DNA from: Bicyclus anynana
Taxonomy: Eukaryota > Arthropoda > Insecta > Lepidoptera > Nymphalidae
Assembly: GCF_947172395.1 (NCBI RefSeq)
Contig: NC_069091.1
Location: forward strand, 4,216,001 to 4,280,000
Length of the DNA stretch: 64,000 nt
Direction of reading: 5' to 3'
Of the stretch, positions 55,892 through 64,000 are shown piece by piece. The translations under genes and the position numbers were made by a program. Within the stretch, counting starts at the first letter, position 1. Each line of letters starts with the position of its first letter. A model generated the notes under the pieces. The model saw nothing but the letters and a program-made list of their open reading frames with translations, was not told the DNA's origin and did no database searches.

Positions 55892-56032
55892 CCTGTAGCC
55901 AAGTTTATGGGAATGACATTTTCTTTTGACAGGTCACGTGATCAAGATCTGTCATTCCCATACATTTTTCTAGTAGTCGAAGCGTTTGCGATAACTTCCA
56001 AAGCCACCACAGTCCAAAGACCATAATTGGCT
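55892..56032. repeat. Small inverted-repeat unit
   Basis: Outer CTGTAGCCAA and TTGGCTAC, inner TGGGAATGACA (55909) and TGTCATTCCCA (55962). MITE-like; no second copy seen. Confidence 0.4.
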
Positions 56033-56159
56033 ACCGTACGTACCTACGGTAGGAACATAGGCAGACATACTTTCAACCTTCCTAATAAGAGGTAGGTATG
56101 TATGACTATCGCAGCTTCTAGTTACATTAGTAAAAAATTCATTGATTCACTCTTAACGC

Positions 56160-56450
56160 TTGTTCAACTAATACGACCTTTTTTATAAACGTGGATTATG
56201 TTTATAATCTCAATTTCTTTCAAATTAAACTAAACCTTATGCAGTCGTGATTAGGTCCAGTTTGATAGTTGATAAAATATGTAATGCTGTGTTTAATCAA
56301 TTGTTCAACCAGAGTAAAATGACGGCCTTATTTATAAACTTGGATTAGTTTTTTAAAGCTCCTTGAAATTAAAGTAAACGTTAATCAGGTGTGATTAGTT
56401 TCAGTATGATAGTGTTTTAAAAAAAATGTAGGTAATGCTGCGTTTATCTG
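56160..56450. repeat. Tandem duplication, about 145-bp unit
   Basis: TTGTTCAAC, ACGACCTT, TTTATAAACGTGGATTA, GTGATTAGGTCCAGT and TAATGCTGTGTTTA at 56160-56300 recur in the same order and diverged at 56301-56450. Confidence 0.7.
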
Positions 56451-56489
56451 GGGGCACGGCAGTGATCGACTTGGCAAGCGCTCTAAGAA

Positions 56490-56700
56490 ATGTTATCTAT
56501 ACTAATATTATAAAGCTGAAGAGTTTGTTTGTTTGATTGAACACGCTAATCTCAGGTACTACTTGTCTGATTTGAAAAATTCTTTCAGTGTTAGATAGCC
56601 CATTTATCGAGAAAGGCTATAGGCTATATATATTATCTCGGTATTCCTACGGGAACGGGAACCACGCGGGTGAAACCGCGCGGCGTCAGCTAGTTAAATA
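56490..56700. repeat. CTAATATTATAAA-type repeat, complete-looking
   Basis: TATACTAATATTATAAAGCT, GAACACGCTAATCTCAGGTA, TTAGATAGCCCATTTATCGA, GGGTGAAACCGCGCGGCGTC, AGCTAGTT. Confidence 0.8.
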
Positions 56701-57408
56701 TAATATGCATTAATTGTAACATACGAGTATATGCGATGGACAAGTCAATCTATTTATTTAAAATTTAAAAGATTTTAATACTGATATGTTTACTTTAAGA
56801 TGTGTTGGGTTAGCTAATTACGTAATAGCTTGAAACAGAAGATCCCTTAATTACGGACAGAATAAAGTAATCGACTTGGTATTACATGGATCTCACAACT
56901 TTTTGCGGTAGAATAACTGATTGCGAGAATTGCTACATTTTACAAGTGTTGTTTTTATGGCATTTACCTAATTCTTATGGAATTTACTTTTGCGATCATT
57001 TATTTATTAACTAACGCAAAAGTAAATTCCAGGCACTACACTCTAGAGGCTTTAAATTGAAAACCACTAGCAGTCACGAACCTTTGTGGTCTGTAACGAA
57101 ATGAGGCTGCACTGTATAACGCAAATTAGTCGATCCTTTGTGTCATCATTAATTGTGCTGACGACGCCAAAGAGAATAAATACCCAACGGCGTAGAATGT
57201 TGCAAATGTACTTGAAGTGAAAATGTCGACTTTGGAGCTTAGACTTCAAGTAAGTAATATTTTGTAATGATAAGTAGTGCTGTTACTGTTCTAGAAATGA
57301 GTTTTCGTATTAATGTAGCTTTGGTCGGACGAAGTAATAAACACTAATAGATAGCTACTATAAACTACTATAGACTAATTTTCATATCGACTGTTTTATC
57401 TTATGATT
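56701..57408. other. Unannotated AT-rich stretch
   Basis: Contains a short inverted pair (GGAATTTACTTTTGCG ... CGCAAAAGTAAATTCC, 56978-57030). No gene. Confidence 0.45.
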
Positions 57409-58390
57409 CAATGTAATAGTAGATTGTTATACAAGGGGCTAAAAAGACCCATTATATACGAGGTATTTTTAGGCCGAGGTATTTTTAGGCCGCCTAAATA
57501 GAAACCGAGTTTATAATGGGTTTAGCCCCACGTGTTACACTCTGCTTTTCACTACTATTGCGAGAAAATAAAATAGTTTAGTACAATATTCAATATTAAT
57601 TGAAAATTAAATGTACAAAGTCTACAATTTTGGATATTAAGGGAGATGCTTTTACCCGGCAACATAATTTCCGACTCCTGTGAAGATGAATAATGACTAT
57701 TTGAGGTAAACGTGGCAGATAATAGTTTAAAAAACTCCTTTCGTAAGTGAATCCATTCGTTGTTGTTTTCTCCACTTTACCTAGGTAGGTATTTAAGTAA
57801 ACGCGTCTCGACTTTGATGGTAACAGATTGAAAATTTCATCCATCTCCAAATTAGGATCACCATTATCACTAGATGAAGACAACAATAACAATTAACGTT
57901 GAACTATATGTATGTTACGGTCACAAATTTACAATAAATTTCATCAAAAAAATTAAGTATGGATTGTTCACGGCAATATTGTTTTTAAAATTTTCGCTTT
58001 TTAATTTTATTTTTCTTTCACACGAGAAAAGGGCAAAGGTATTAATTACCGTACAGGATGTCCCATGTCTTCAAATCTCGCTCTATTCGCAACTTAAACA
58101 AAAATTAAATAAAAAAATGAACGCATTCCACAGACAAGAACGCTGCATTTCATTCTAATTTAAAGTTTTTTATTTATTTTTCAAAACAATCAGGGCCTTA
58201 CCTATAATGATTCTATTTTCGAATAAAACCTCCTCCGTTTTATAGTAGGCTAGTACTTGGCTAGTACTCGTAACAGACAAGAATTAAAAAAACAAAATTA
58301 CTTAAGCCCCTAGAGGCTAAAATGCTTGTTTAGCCCCGCTGTGGAGTGGTAATATGACAGTGTTTTTGAGCAAGAGTAGTGAAAATTCTT
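57409..58390 (-). mobile_element. Crypton-like (tyrosine recombinase) element remnant
   Basis: Minus-strand frame 57892-57596 begins with a Ser/acidic stretch, then MDEIFNLLPSKSRRVYLNTY. Frames just downstream contain NNEWIHLRKEFFKL and SISLNIQNCRLCTF. This order (EI...LLP.KS...Y...Y, then a SAM-like core-binding region) resembles the N-terminal part of Crypton-derived tyrosine recombinases. The catalytic domain is absent and frames shift, so the element is dead. Both edges lack terminal inverted repeats, as Cryptons do. Inner arms GGGGCTAAAAAGACCCATTA and TATAATGGGTTTAGCCCC form a hairpin near 57437-57530. Copy 31969-32720 is a shorter, inverted relative. Confidence 0.45.
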
Positions 58391-58424
58391 TTGTTACTCA
58401 AGTGTTCCCCTTTCGAAACGAAAA

Positions 58425-58690
58425 TATTTTTTTACAGGTTAACCCTTGACTACAATCTCACCTGATGGTAATTACATCATTAGTGATGATGCAATCTAAG
58501 ATAGAAGCGGGCTTGTTTAGGCGGTTTCTATACGACATCGTACCGGAACGCTAGATCGCTTGGCGGTACGTCTTTGTCGGTAGGGTGGTAATTAGTCACG
58601 ACCGAAGCCTCCCACTAGCCAGATTTGGACCAATTAAGAAAACCGCAATAGGCCCAGCCGGGAATCAAACCCATGACCTCCATCATGTAT
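58425..58690 (-). repeat. SINE family A copy, diverged
   Basis: TTACAGGTTAACCCTTGACT to CAATAGGCCCAGCCGGGAAT and AAACCCATGACCTCCATCAT. Internal small duplication TAATTACATCATTAGTGATG. The head end is lost. Confidence 0.85.
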
Positions 58691-59379
58691 GTCATTAATA
58701 ACTGTAACTAAGTGTTTTAAATTTGCCGGTCGTTTTCAGTCTCTACTTTCATTAGTCAAAGAATAATTGATCTACATTCCTATTATCCGTAAAAAAAACG
58801 AATCCAAGCGATAATGTCAACCAAATCCTACAAAAAACTCTACGCACGTTGTATTGTATATTCACTCTAAAACTTTCAGTTGCGAAGAGAAGAAACTAGA
58901 GATTTAGTAGAAGGTAGAGTTTTCATTTGGATCTGGGTGACATTGTTGTTTGGATTCGTCGGTTTTTAACAGATACTAGTAAAATAAATCAATTCTTTAC
59001 TCGTTATAAATACCACAGTAGATATATTACAAGCAGTATAATAACTCGGCCATATTTTTGAAATAAATACCTACAGCCGCGCGCTCCGTAAACATGTGAT
59101 AGGGCTGCCTGGCTCCAGCATTTTAATTAAATTTGCCAACTTTGTGTTTCCATTTAGTTATGTGATTGTAAATATACTTTTTTTTAAATAAACAAATAAA
59201 ATACTTTGTAAATTGTAGTAAAATAGGAAGTGATCAATAAAATGCGTGTTGTTTTTTGATTGGTAGATTTAAATAAGGCTGATACTAATCAATGATCTTG
59301 AAGGACCTTCATATATTTATTTTGGTGATGCCATCTACCTATTACCACCACACTAGGTGACCAAATAATAAAAAATCGG
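58691..59379. other. Unannotated AT-rich stretch
   Basis: No gene or recognised repeat. Confidence 0.4.
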
Positions 59380-59560
59380 TCAAGTGCGTGTCGGGCCACG
59401 CGCAGTGTAGGGTTCCGTAGATTATGTTAGCACTTTAACCCCTTATGTAATGTACAAAAATACCGATAACGATACCCCCACACTATAGAATAGACGATAA
59501 AAAATTGACCCTGACTTGGCATGTAGGGAAGGAACTACAAAAAACAAATTGAGATTGACC
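59380..59560. repeat. GGTCAAGTGCGTGTCGG repeat
   Basis: AATCGGTCAAGTGCGTGTCG, GGCCACGCGCAGTGTAGGGT, TCCGTAGATTATGTTAGCAC. A widespread lepidopteran repeat terminus; scraps are also at 34038, 49790 and 53980. Confidence 0.6.
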
Positions 59561-59996
59561 GGGTTCGCTAGTAGTTTAATAAAAAAATCTGGATAGGTAT
59601 ATTGATATCAGCTGGCTCTTTACTTTTTTTATTCAAATACATTAAAGTATGAGCAACACAATAATGTTGTTAAATTCAAACAACTTCTTTACGTAACTTC
59701 TTTATTACCTTAAAATACAAGTATACAAAACATACATGTCATAAGATTTAAATCTATGTATTACATAATAATCAAAGAAAACAACCTAAATGAAGAAGTT
59801 AATAAATAATTATTTCATAATATTATATTAACGTTTACGTCATTTACCTATTTACACAATTTTATCATTTAAGCATTTATTTATATATATATTTATTAAA
59901 TTATGCCTTTAGAATACAAAATATTAATCAAACTTTATAAAAATAATAACTTTTTTCCTAGTGGTCATAATTAAAAAATCCAATACACTGCGTTCG
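59561..59996. other. Unannotated AT-rich stretch
   Basis: Holds a reversed AATAAA (TTTATT at 59891-59896) about 100 bases past the minus-strand stop at 59997. It could be a 3' UTR of the minus-strand open frame. Confidence 0.35.
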
Positions 59997-60168
59997 TCAC
60001 CGCGGCACAGTCGCAACGGTCTTCACCCCACGATCACCCCACGTACGAGCTGCGTAGGTATAGCTCGCGTTTCGACCTTTAGTATGAAGTCCAACTACTG
60101 CTTGTAATATATCTACTGTGTAAATACATTCAGAAACAAAACCATACTTCAATACGAACGTTATAGAG
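59997..60168 (-). other. Open minus-strand frame next to the long-TIR element, unidentified
   Basis: Outside the inverted repeat the minus strand stays open from 60168 to a TGA at 59997: ITFVLKYGFVSECIYTVDIL, then HTKGRNASYTYAARTWGDRG and KTVATVPR. It is GC-richer than its surroundings and followed by an AATAAA. I recognise no family. It could be the last exon of a host gene cut off by the element, or a further part of a mobile element. An acceptor site at its start is not clear. Confidence 0.3.
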
Positions 60169-60613
60169 CAAGAGCCCACGACAGCCAGACCTTCGTTATT
60201 TTATAAAAGTTGATAGTTTCTCTGTAGATGTCTCCTATACAGGTAAGAACGACCAGGGACTATAAAGTTTGGGTTGTGGTTACCTGGGCAGGTAACAGGT
60301 AGTAAAGGTGTATAAAATAATACTTGAAATTCGTTAAAGTATAAAGCTCAATTTTTTAATATTTCCTTCGGGATAACTTTAAAAATCTCGTCATCCATTG
60401 CCGGACACTTATGACAGTTGCTACCCCCTGCCAGACACCCCTAAACTTTAATAAATTATAATTATACTTTCGTTATAGTATAAGAGCTAAATTTTATATA
60501 TGTTACTTGGGGACTTATAAAAAGATGTTACCTCAATAGCCGGACAGTTTTCGTGGTTTTTACATCTTGCCAGACACATCGAAAGTCCACTATAGGTGCG
60601 AGCGCGAATGCTT
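60169..60613 (+). repeat. Left terminal inverted repeat of the 2.4-kb element
   Basis: Runs from CAAGAGCCCACGAC to GCGAATGCTT. Includes CTCCTATACAGGTAAGAACG, GGTTACCTGGGCAGGTAACA and TTGCCGGACACTTATGACAG. The first ATG of the broken gene (60567) lies inside this arm. Confidence 0.8.
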
Positions 60614-61998
60614 TATTTATGAGCAACCACATCATATAGATGTTATAATAATTGACGGTTTCTTCCTACTGCATACAATGAAAAATGTTCCAAAAACATT
60701 TGGAAATATTTCAAAAAAATTGTTGCAAATGGCTACTCAATTTCAAGCTTCGAGAATTGATGTGATTTTTGATCAATAATTTACTCCATCGATCAAAGAT
60801 TATGAGCATTCCCAACGGTTAGAATCTGCGCTATTGGAATACTCTATAACTGCCCGAACAAATTCGACCAAGTGATTTCACAAAAGAGTTGAAAAATTTA
60901 AATTTCAAAGAAGCTTTAGTTGATTTTTTTATTTCACATTGGGCTACTGATAAAGTGGTGCCATTTATTGGCAACAAAACAATATACATCAATTTCAGAA
61001 AGTGTCATTCTTTTACTGTTGATAATTGCAACAAAGTTGTCTCAAGGATTGAAGAGTTGTCATGCCCAGCACACGAGGAAGCAGATACAAAGATAGTATA
61101 TCATGCATGTAACATCAACTATCCAGCAGAAATAGTAATAAGAAGTGCTGATACCGATATTGCGGCTATAATGCTTGGTAACATGCATCACCTTAAAAGT
61201 GATTCGGTTGTTTGGATGCTTACAGGCACCGGAAATAATTTAAGGTATGTGGACCTAACCAAAATACATGCAGAGTTGGGACTGTTAACTTGTGGTAAGG
61301 TTGTGATTTTAATCCTGCGCTCTTCAGAAAAGGAAAATTAAAACCGTATAAGATATTAAAAAAAGATCCAGAGTACCATGAAGCTTTCAAGAACTTCGGC
61401 AACAACGAATTAATTAAAAATTTAAATCATCAACAAAATATCTTTTATATTATTCAGACATTTATATGCAATGTCTATAATGTCCCTAATGTAATTGATG
61501 TTGATGCCGCTAGACTTCAAATATTCATCGACTCGTACACAGTCTCCGATGTAAACGAAGCTTTTGACCGAAAGAAGTTGCGAAATTTTGACGCTAGCAA
61601 CCTACCACCTTGCAAAAGCGAACTACTGCAGCAATTTCTGCGAGCAAATTATATATGTACAATTTGGAATAATGCTCATTTAAAAAATCCAACCACATAT
61701 CAACCAGAAAATAATGGCTGGGTATTAAAAGATGACTAATACCAGTTCAAATGGTTTGAAGGGGATCAACTGCCGAGTTATGTTAGTGATTCACTCAAAA
61801 CTCAATCAGGTATATAATTATTATGACAAATTATGATACATAATTTTTGAATTATTTATAATTGTATAAACTTGCTTAATTTTTGAACTTGCTTATTTTT
61901 TTTCAGACACTGAAGAAGAAGGTGATGTTGAGGACGATTCTGCCATCGACTGGAGTAGTAGTGATGAAGAAAATGAAAACATCGATGACAATGTTTAA
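60567..61998 (+). pseudogene. Broken FEN/XPG-like (PIN-like) nuclease gene
   Basis: Frame 1 (60567-60779, 70 codons) ends in an in-frame TAA right after VIFDQ; the family motif continues in the same frame to a TGA. Frame 2 (60889-61341, 150 codons) holds HEEAD at residues 62-66 and D.D at 88-90. Frame 3 (about 61287-61809) holds GCD and the C-terminal block, with TAA codons before GCD and after VLKDD. A 97-base GT-AG intron candidate then joins an acidic Glu/Asp/Ser exon ending NIDDNV. The likely metal-binding acidic residues are all present. The protein context is a mobile element. The alternative, a PIN-like domain without FEN activity, is open. Confidence 0.5.
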
Positions 61999-62152
61999 AT
62001 TAATAAATAAGTTTAATTATCTTTTTTTACTTGTAATTATACTTTTTTTATATTTTTATGATATTAAACAAACATTTTTTACTTTATACAACATGGCTAT
62101 GAACGTAATAAAATTATTTTTTATTAGATATCTTAAAAAATAGTAATCGACT

Positions 62153-62601
62153 AAGCATTCGCGCTCGCACCTATAGTGAGTGGACTTTCGATGTGTCTGG
62201 CAAGATGTAAAAACCACGAAAACTGTCCGGCTATTGAGGTAACATCTTTTTATAAGTCCCCAAGTAACATATATCAAATTTAGCTTTTATACTATAACGA
62301 AAGTATAATTATAATTTATTAAAGTTTAGGGGTGTCTGGCAGGGGGTAGCAACTGTCATAAGTGTCCGGCAATGGATGACGAGATTTTTAAAGTTATCCC
62401 GAAGGAAATATTAAAAAATTGAGCTTTATACTTTAACGAATTTCAAGTACTATTTTATACACCTTTACTACCTGTTACCTGCCCAGGTAACCACAACCCA
62501 AACTTTATAGTCGCTGGTCGTTCTTACCTGTATAGGAGACATCTACAGAGAAAATTTCAATTTTTATAAAATAACGAAGGTCTGGCTGTCGTGGGCTCTT
62601 G
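62153..62601 (-). repeat. Right terminal inverted repeat of the 2.4-kb element
   Basis: Reverse complement of 60169-60613 with a few substitutions and small indels (for example CAGCGACTATAAAG for CAGGGACTATAAAG, after reversal). Confidence 0.8.
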
Positions 62602-63202
62602 GGCTATTACACTCGCGCCTGGTATCTCTTAACACATCTTCGGTTAACTTATTCTAATAACTATACAAATCATGCCCACGTGGAATGGTGGCAAGAATAC
62701 TGGCTGCATTTCCGCGCTGGACAGCCAGGCTGATCCTTTGCGCAAAAAATGAGCCAGCCCTTCTGTCACTAGTCGAGGCAACTAGCGAACGAATAGGAAA
62801 AGTACCTACTAATCTTTTTCACAACGTTCAAGACACCGTTTACATTACCTGCTGATTGCAAAGGCAAATTACTATCATTTCGCAAGTTACCTCGTCCGTG
62901 AAATAAAACTATCCCCTCACAAACTGTTCCTCTAAACTTCGTGCAATTTTCATATTTCTTTCGCCGACACTATATCTTGTTTGTGACTTTTATTATTGGG
63001 TCCGCCATCCCTGGGGAGAATAAAGCTTTCAGAACTTCGCTGAAATAGTACTCACTTTCGATGAATTCTACAATATTTCCACCTTACTATCAGTAAAAGT
63101 TTTTAAATTAAGTTCGTCTGATACATCGCGTTACATTGTCTTGTTATGTTTACTCTTACGTATGTCGAAAGACGAATTTGTAACTTGTTGACTTGAAATA
63201 CC
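62602..63202. other. Flank, possible LINE coding scrap
   Basis: On the minus strand about 62800-62680 reads RAGSFFAQRISLAVQRGNAA and SILATIP. It looks like retroelement coding sequence, but I cannot name the family. The remainder is without features. Confidence 0.3.
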
Positions 63203-63420
63203 ACACTAATATTATAAAGGTCAAAGTGTTAGTGTGTGTGTATGGTTGTTACTCCTTTACGCTGCAGTTGCTGGTCTGATTTGGCTAAAATTTGGAATGG
63301 AGATGAAATATACCCTGGATTAACACATAGGCTACGTCATGTCAGTAAAATCCATGGATCCCTCGCGATTTGTGAAAAACCGCATTTCACGCGATCAGTG
63401 TCGCGGTAGTCCTCTAGTCT
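63203..63420. repeat. CTAATATTATAAA-class repeat
   Basis: ACACTAATATTATAAAGGTC, CTTTACGCTGCAGTTGCTGG, CCTGGATTAACACATAGGCT, GATTTGTGAAAAACCGCATT, CGGTAGTCCTCTAGTC. Confidence 0.75.
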
Positions 63421-63679
63421 AAATAAAACTAATATTATGAAACACTAGATTTTTTTGTTTGTTTTTCTGTTACGCACCTAAACTACTGGATGTATTTCAA
63501 AAATTTTTTCACCAATAGAATAAATACTACAAAAATAAAAGCTACATTAATTAAGCTATCGAAGTAAATCTATAAACTCGAAAACTACTAAAGTTGATTC
63601 ATGAACTTCATCTATTTATAGAATAGACTAGCGGACCCGCTCAAGCTTTGTTTTGACTTATTAATTTATTTATTTGCAC
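63421..63679. repeat. Second repeat of the same class, decayed
   Basis: AATAAAACTAATATTATGAA, CCTAAACTACTGGATGTATT, AATTTTTTCACCAATAGAAT, ending near GACTAGCGGACCCGCTCAAG. Confidence 0.55.
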
Positions 63680-63989
63680 TTCTTCCCTATTCCTACCTTA
63701 CACTACCCTACTCCTACCCCTACCCTACCCCTACCCTACCTCTACTCTACCCCTACTCTACCCCTACTCTACCCCTACCCTACCCTACCCTACAACTATC
63801 CTACCGCTACCCTACCCCTACCCTGCCCCTACCCTGCCCCTACCCTACCCCTACCCTACCCCTACCCTACCCCTACCCTACCCCTACCCTACCCCTACCC
63901 TACCCCTACTCTACCCCTACCCTACCCCTACCCTGCCCCTACCCTGCCCCTACCCTACCCCTACCCTACCCCTACCCTACCCCTACCCT
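63680..63989. repeat. 11-bp satellite CCCTACCCCTA
   Basis: Alternating CCCTA and CCCCTA give an 11-bp period over about 300 bp. A marker variant (CCCTGCCCCTACCCTGCCCC) recurs at 63821-63840 and 63931-63950, so a 110-bp, ten-unit higher-order repeat exists. It breaks at GGATTTAGGG at the window end. This is not the canonical insect telomere CCTAA repeat. The long open frame across it comes from simple sequence. Confidence 0.85.
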
Positions 63990-64000
63990 AGGATTTAGGG

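Larger units (their letters stand above)
60169..62601 (+). mobile_element. 2.4-kb element with about 440-bp inverted repeats and a decayed nuclease-like gene
   Basis: Inverted arms 60169-60613 and 62153-62601 match closely (outer CAAGAGCCCACGACAGCCAG, inner GTGCGAGCGCGAATGCTT). Between them is one broken plus-strand gene. Motifs in order: IIIDGFFLLH (Asp at 60654), VIFDQ, PSIKDYEHSQR after a stop, HEEADTK and SADTDI in frame 60889-61341, then GCDFNPALFRKGKLK in a shifted frame, and a C-terminal GW...FKWFEGDQLP block. An intron-like GT-AG segment (61810-61906) leads to an acidic tail ending at 61998. The order D..., VFD..., EEAD, DTD, GCD...GKG-like resembles FEN1/XPG-type (PIN-like) nucleases. 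Stops and two frameshifts make it inactive. No clear target-site duplication was found. Confidence 0.65.

Noticed and set aside
60169..62601. piggyBac or Kolobok element
   Set aside because: No TTAA at either edge, the ends do not start as piggyBac ends do, and no DDD/DDE-type motif was seen. The protein motifs fit a nuclease-like family better.
63674..63991. 105-codon Pro/Thr/Leu/Tyr open frame
   Set aside because: It is the translation of an 11-bp simple repeat, which stays open in one frame because the unit contains no stop.
1..64000. CRISPR arrays, bacterial operons, viral genes, rRNA
   Set aside because: None seen. Direct repeats here are SINEs, LINE tails, minisatellites or tandem duplications in an insect-type genome.

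Overview
The window is AT-rich, intron-rich and gene-poor, and most of it is old interspersed repeats. It looks like nuclear DNA of a moth or butterfly (Lepidoptera). The reasons are several tRNA-headed SINE families in many copies, 3'-truncated RTE/CR1/Jockey-type LINE tails, the characteristic repeat ending in CTAATATTATAAA, invertebrate TATA/initiator promoters and short GT-AG exons in long introns. No bacterial, viral, rRNA, true tRNA or CRISPR feature was seen. Family names were assigned by eye, without searches.

Layout. 1-40,300: no convincing host exon, only nested and broken repeats. These include a Penelope-like element with a GIY-YIG end and inverted flanking repeats (8.7-9.4 kb), a 400-bp repeat inserted into two SINEs (13.4 and 35.5 kb), a Crypton-like remnant (32 kb) and MITE-like palindromes. 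40,302-47,952: four in-phase plus-strand exons of an ABCG1/ABCG4-type half-transporter, running from just before the Walker A motif to just past the H-loop. Its 5' exons and its transmembrane domain were not found in the window. 48.5-55.4 kb: a segmental tandem duplication carrying two intact single-exon short-chain dehydrogenase/reductase (SDR) genes, each with its own TATA promoter and polyadenylation signal. 57.4-58.4 kb: a second, longer Crypton-like remnant, opposite in orientation to the first. 60,169-62,601: a 2.4-kb element with terminal inverted repeats of about 440 bp around a decayed gene whose motifs resemble FEN1/XPG-type (PIN-like) nucleases. 63.68-63.99 kb: an 11-bp CCCTA/CCCCTA satellite.

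How the genes relate. The ABCG protein would be a membrane lipid or sterol half-transporter. The SDRs are cytosolic NADP(H)-type oxidoreductases of unknown substrate. All three genes are on the plus strand. The SDR pair lies either inside a very long ABCG intron or downstream of a truncated ABCG gene, and the sequence does not decide which. The most unusual item is the long-TIR element with the nuclease-like gene. Next are the 36-bp coding-periodic minisatellite in an ABCG intron and the Crypton-like pair.
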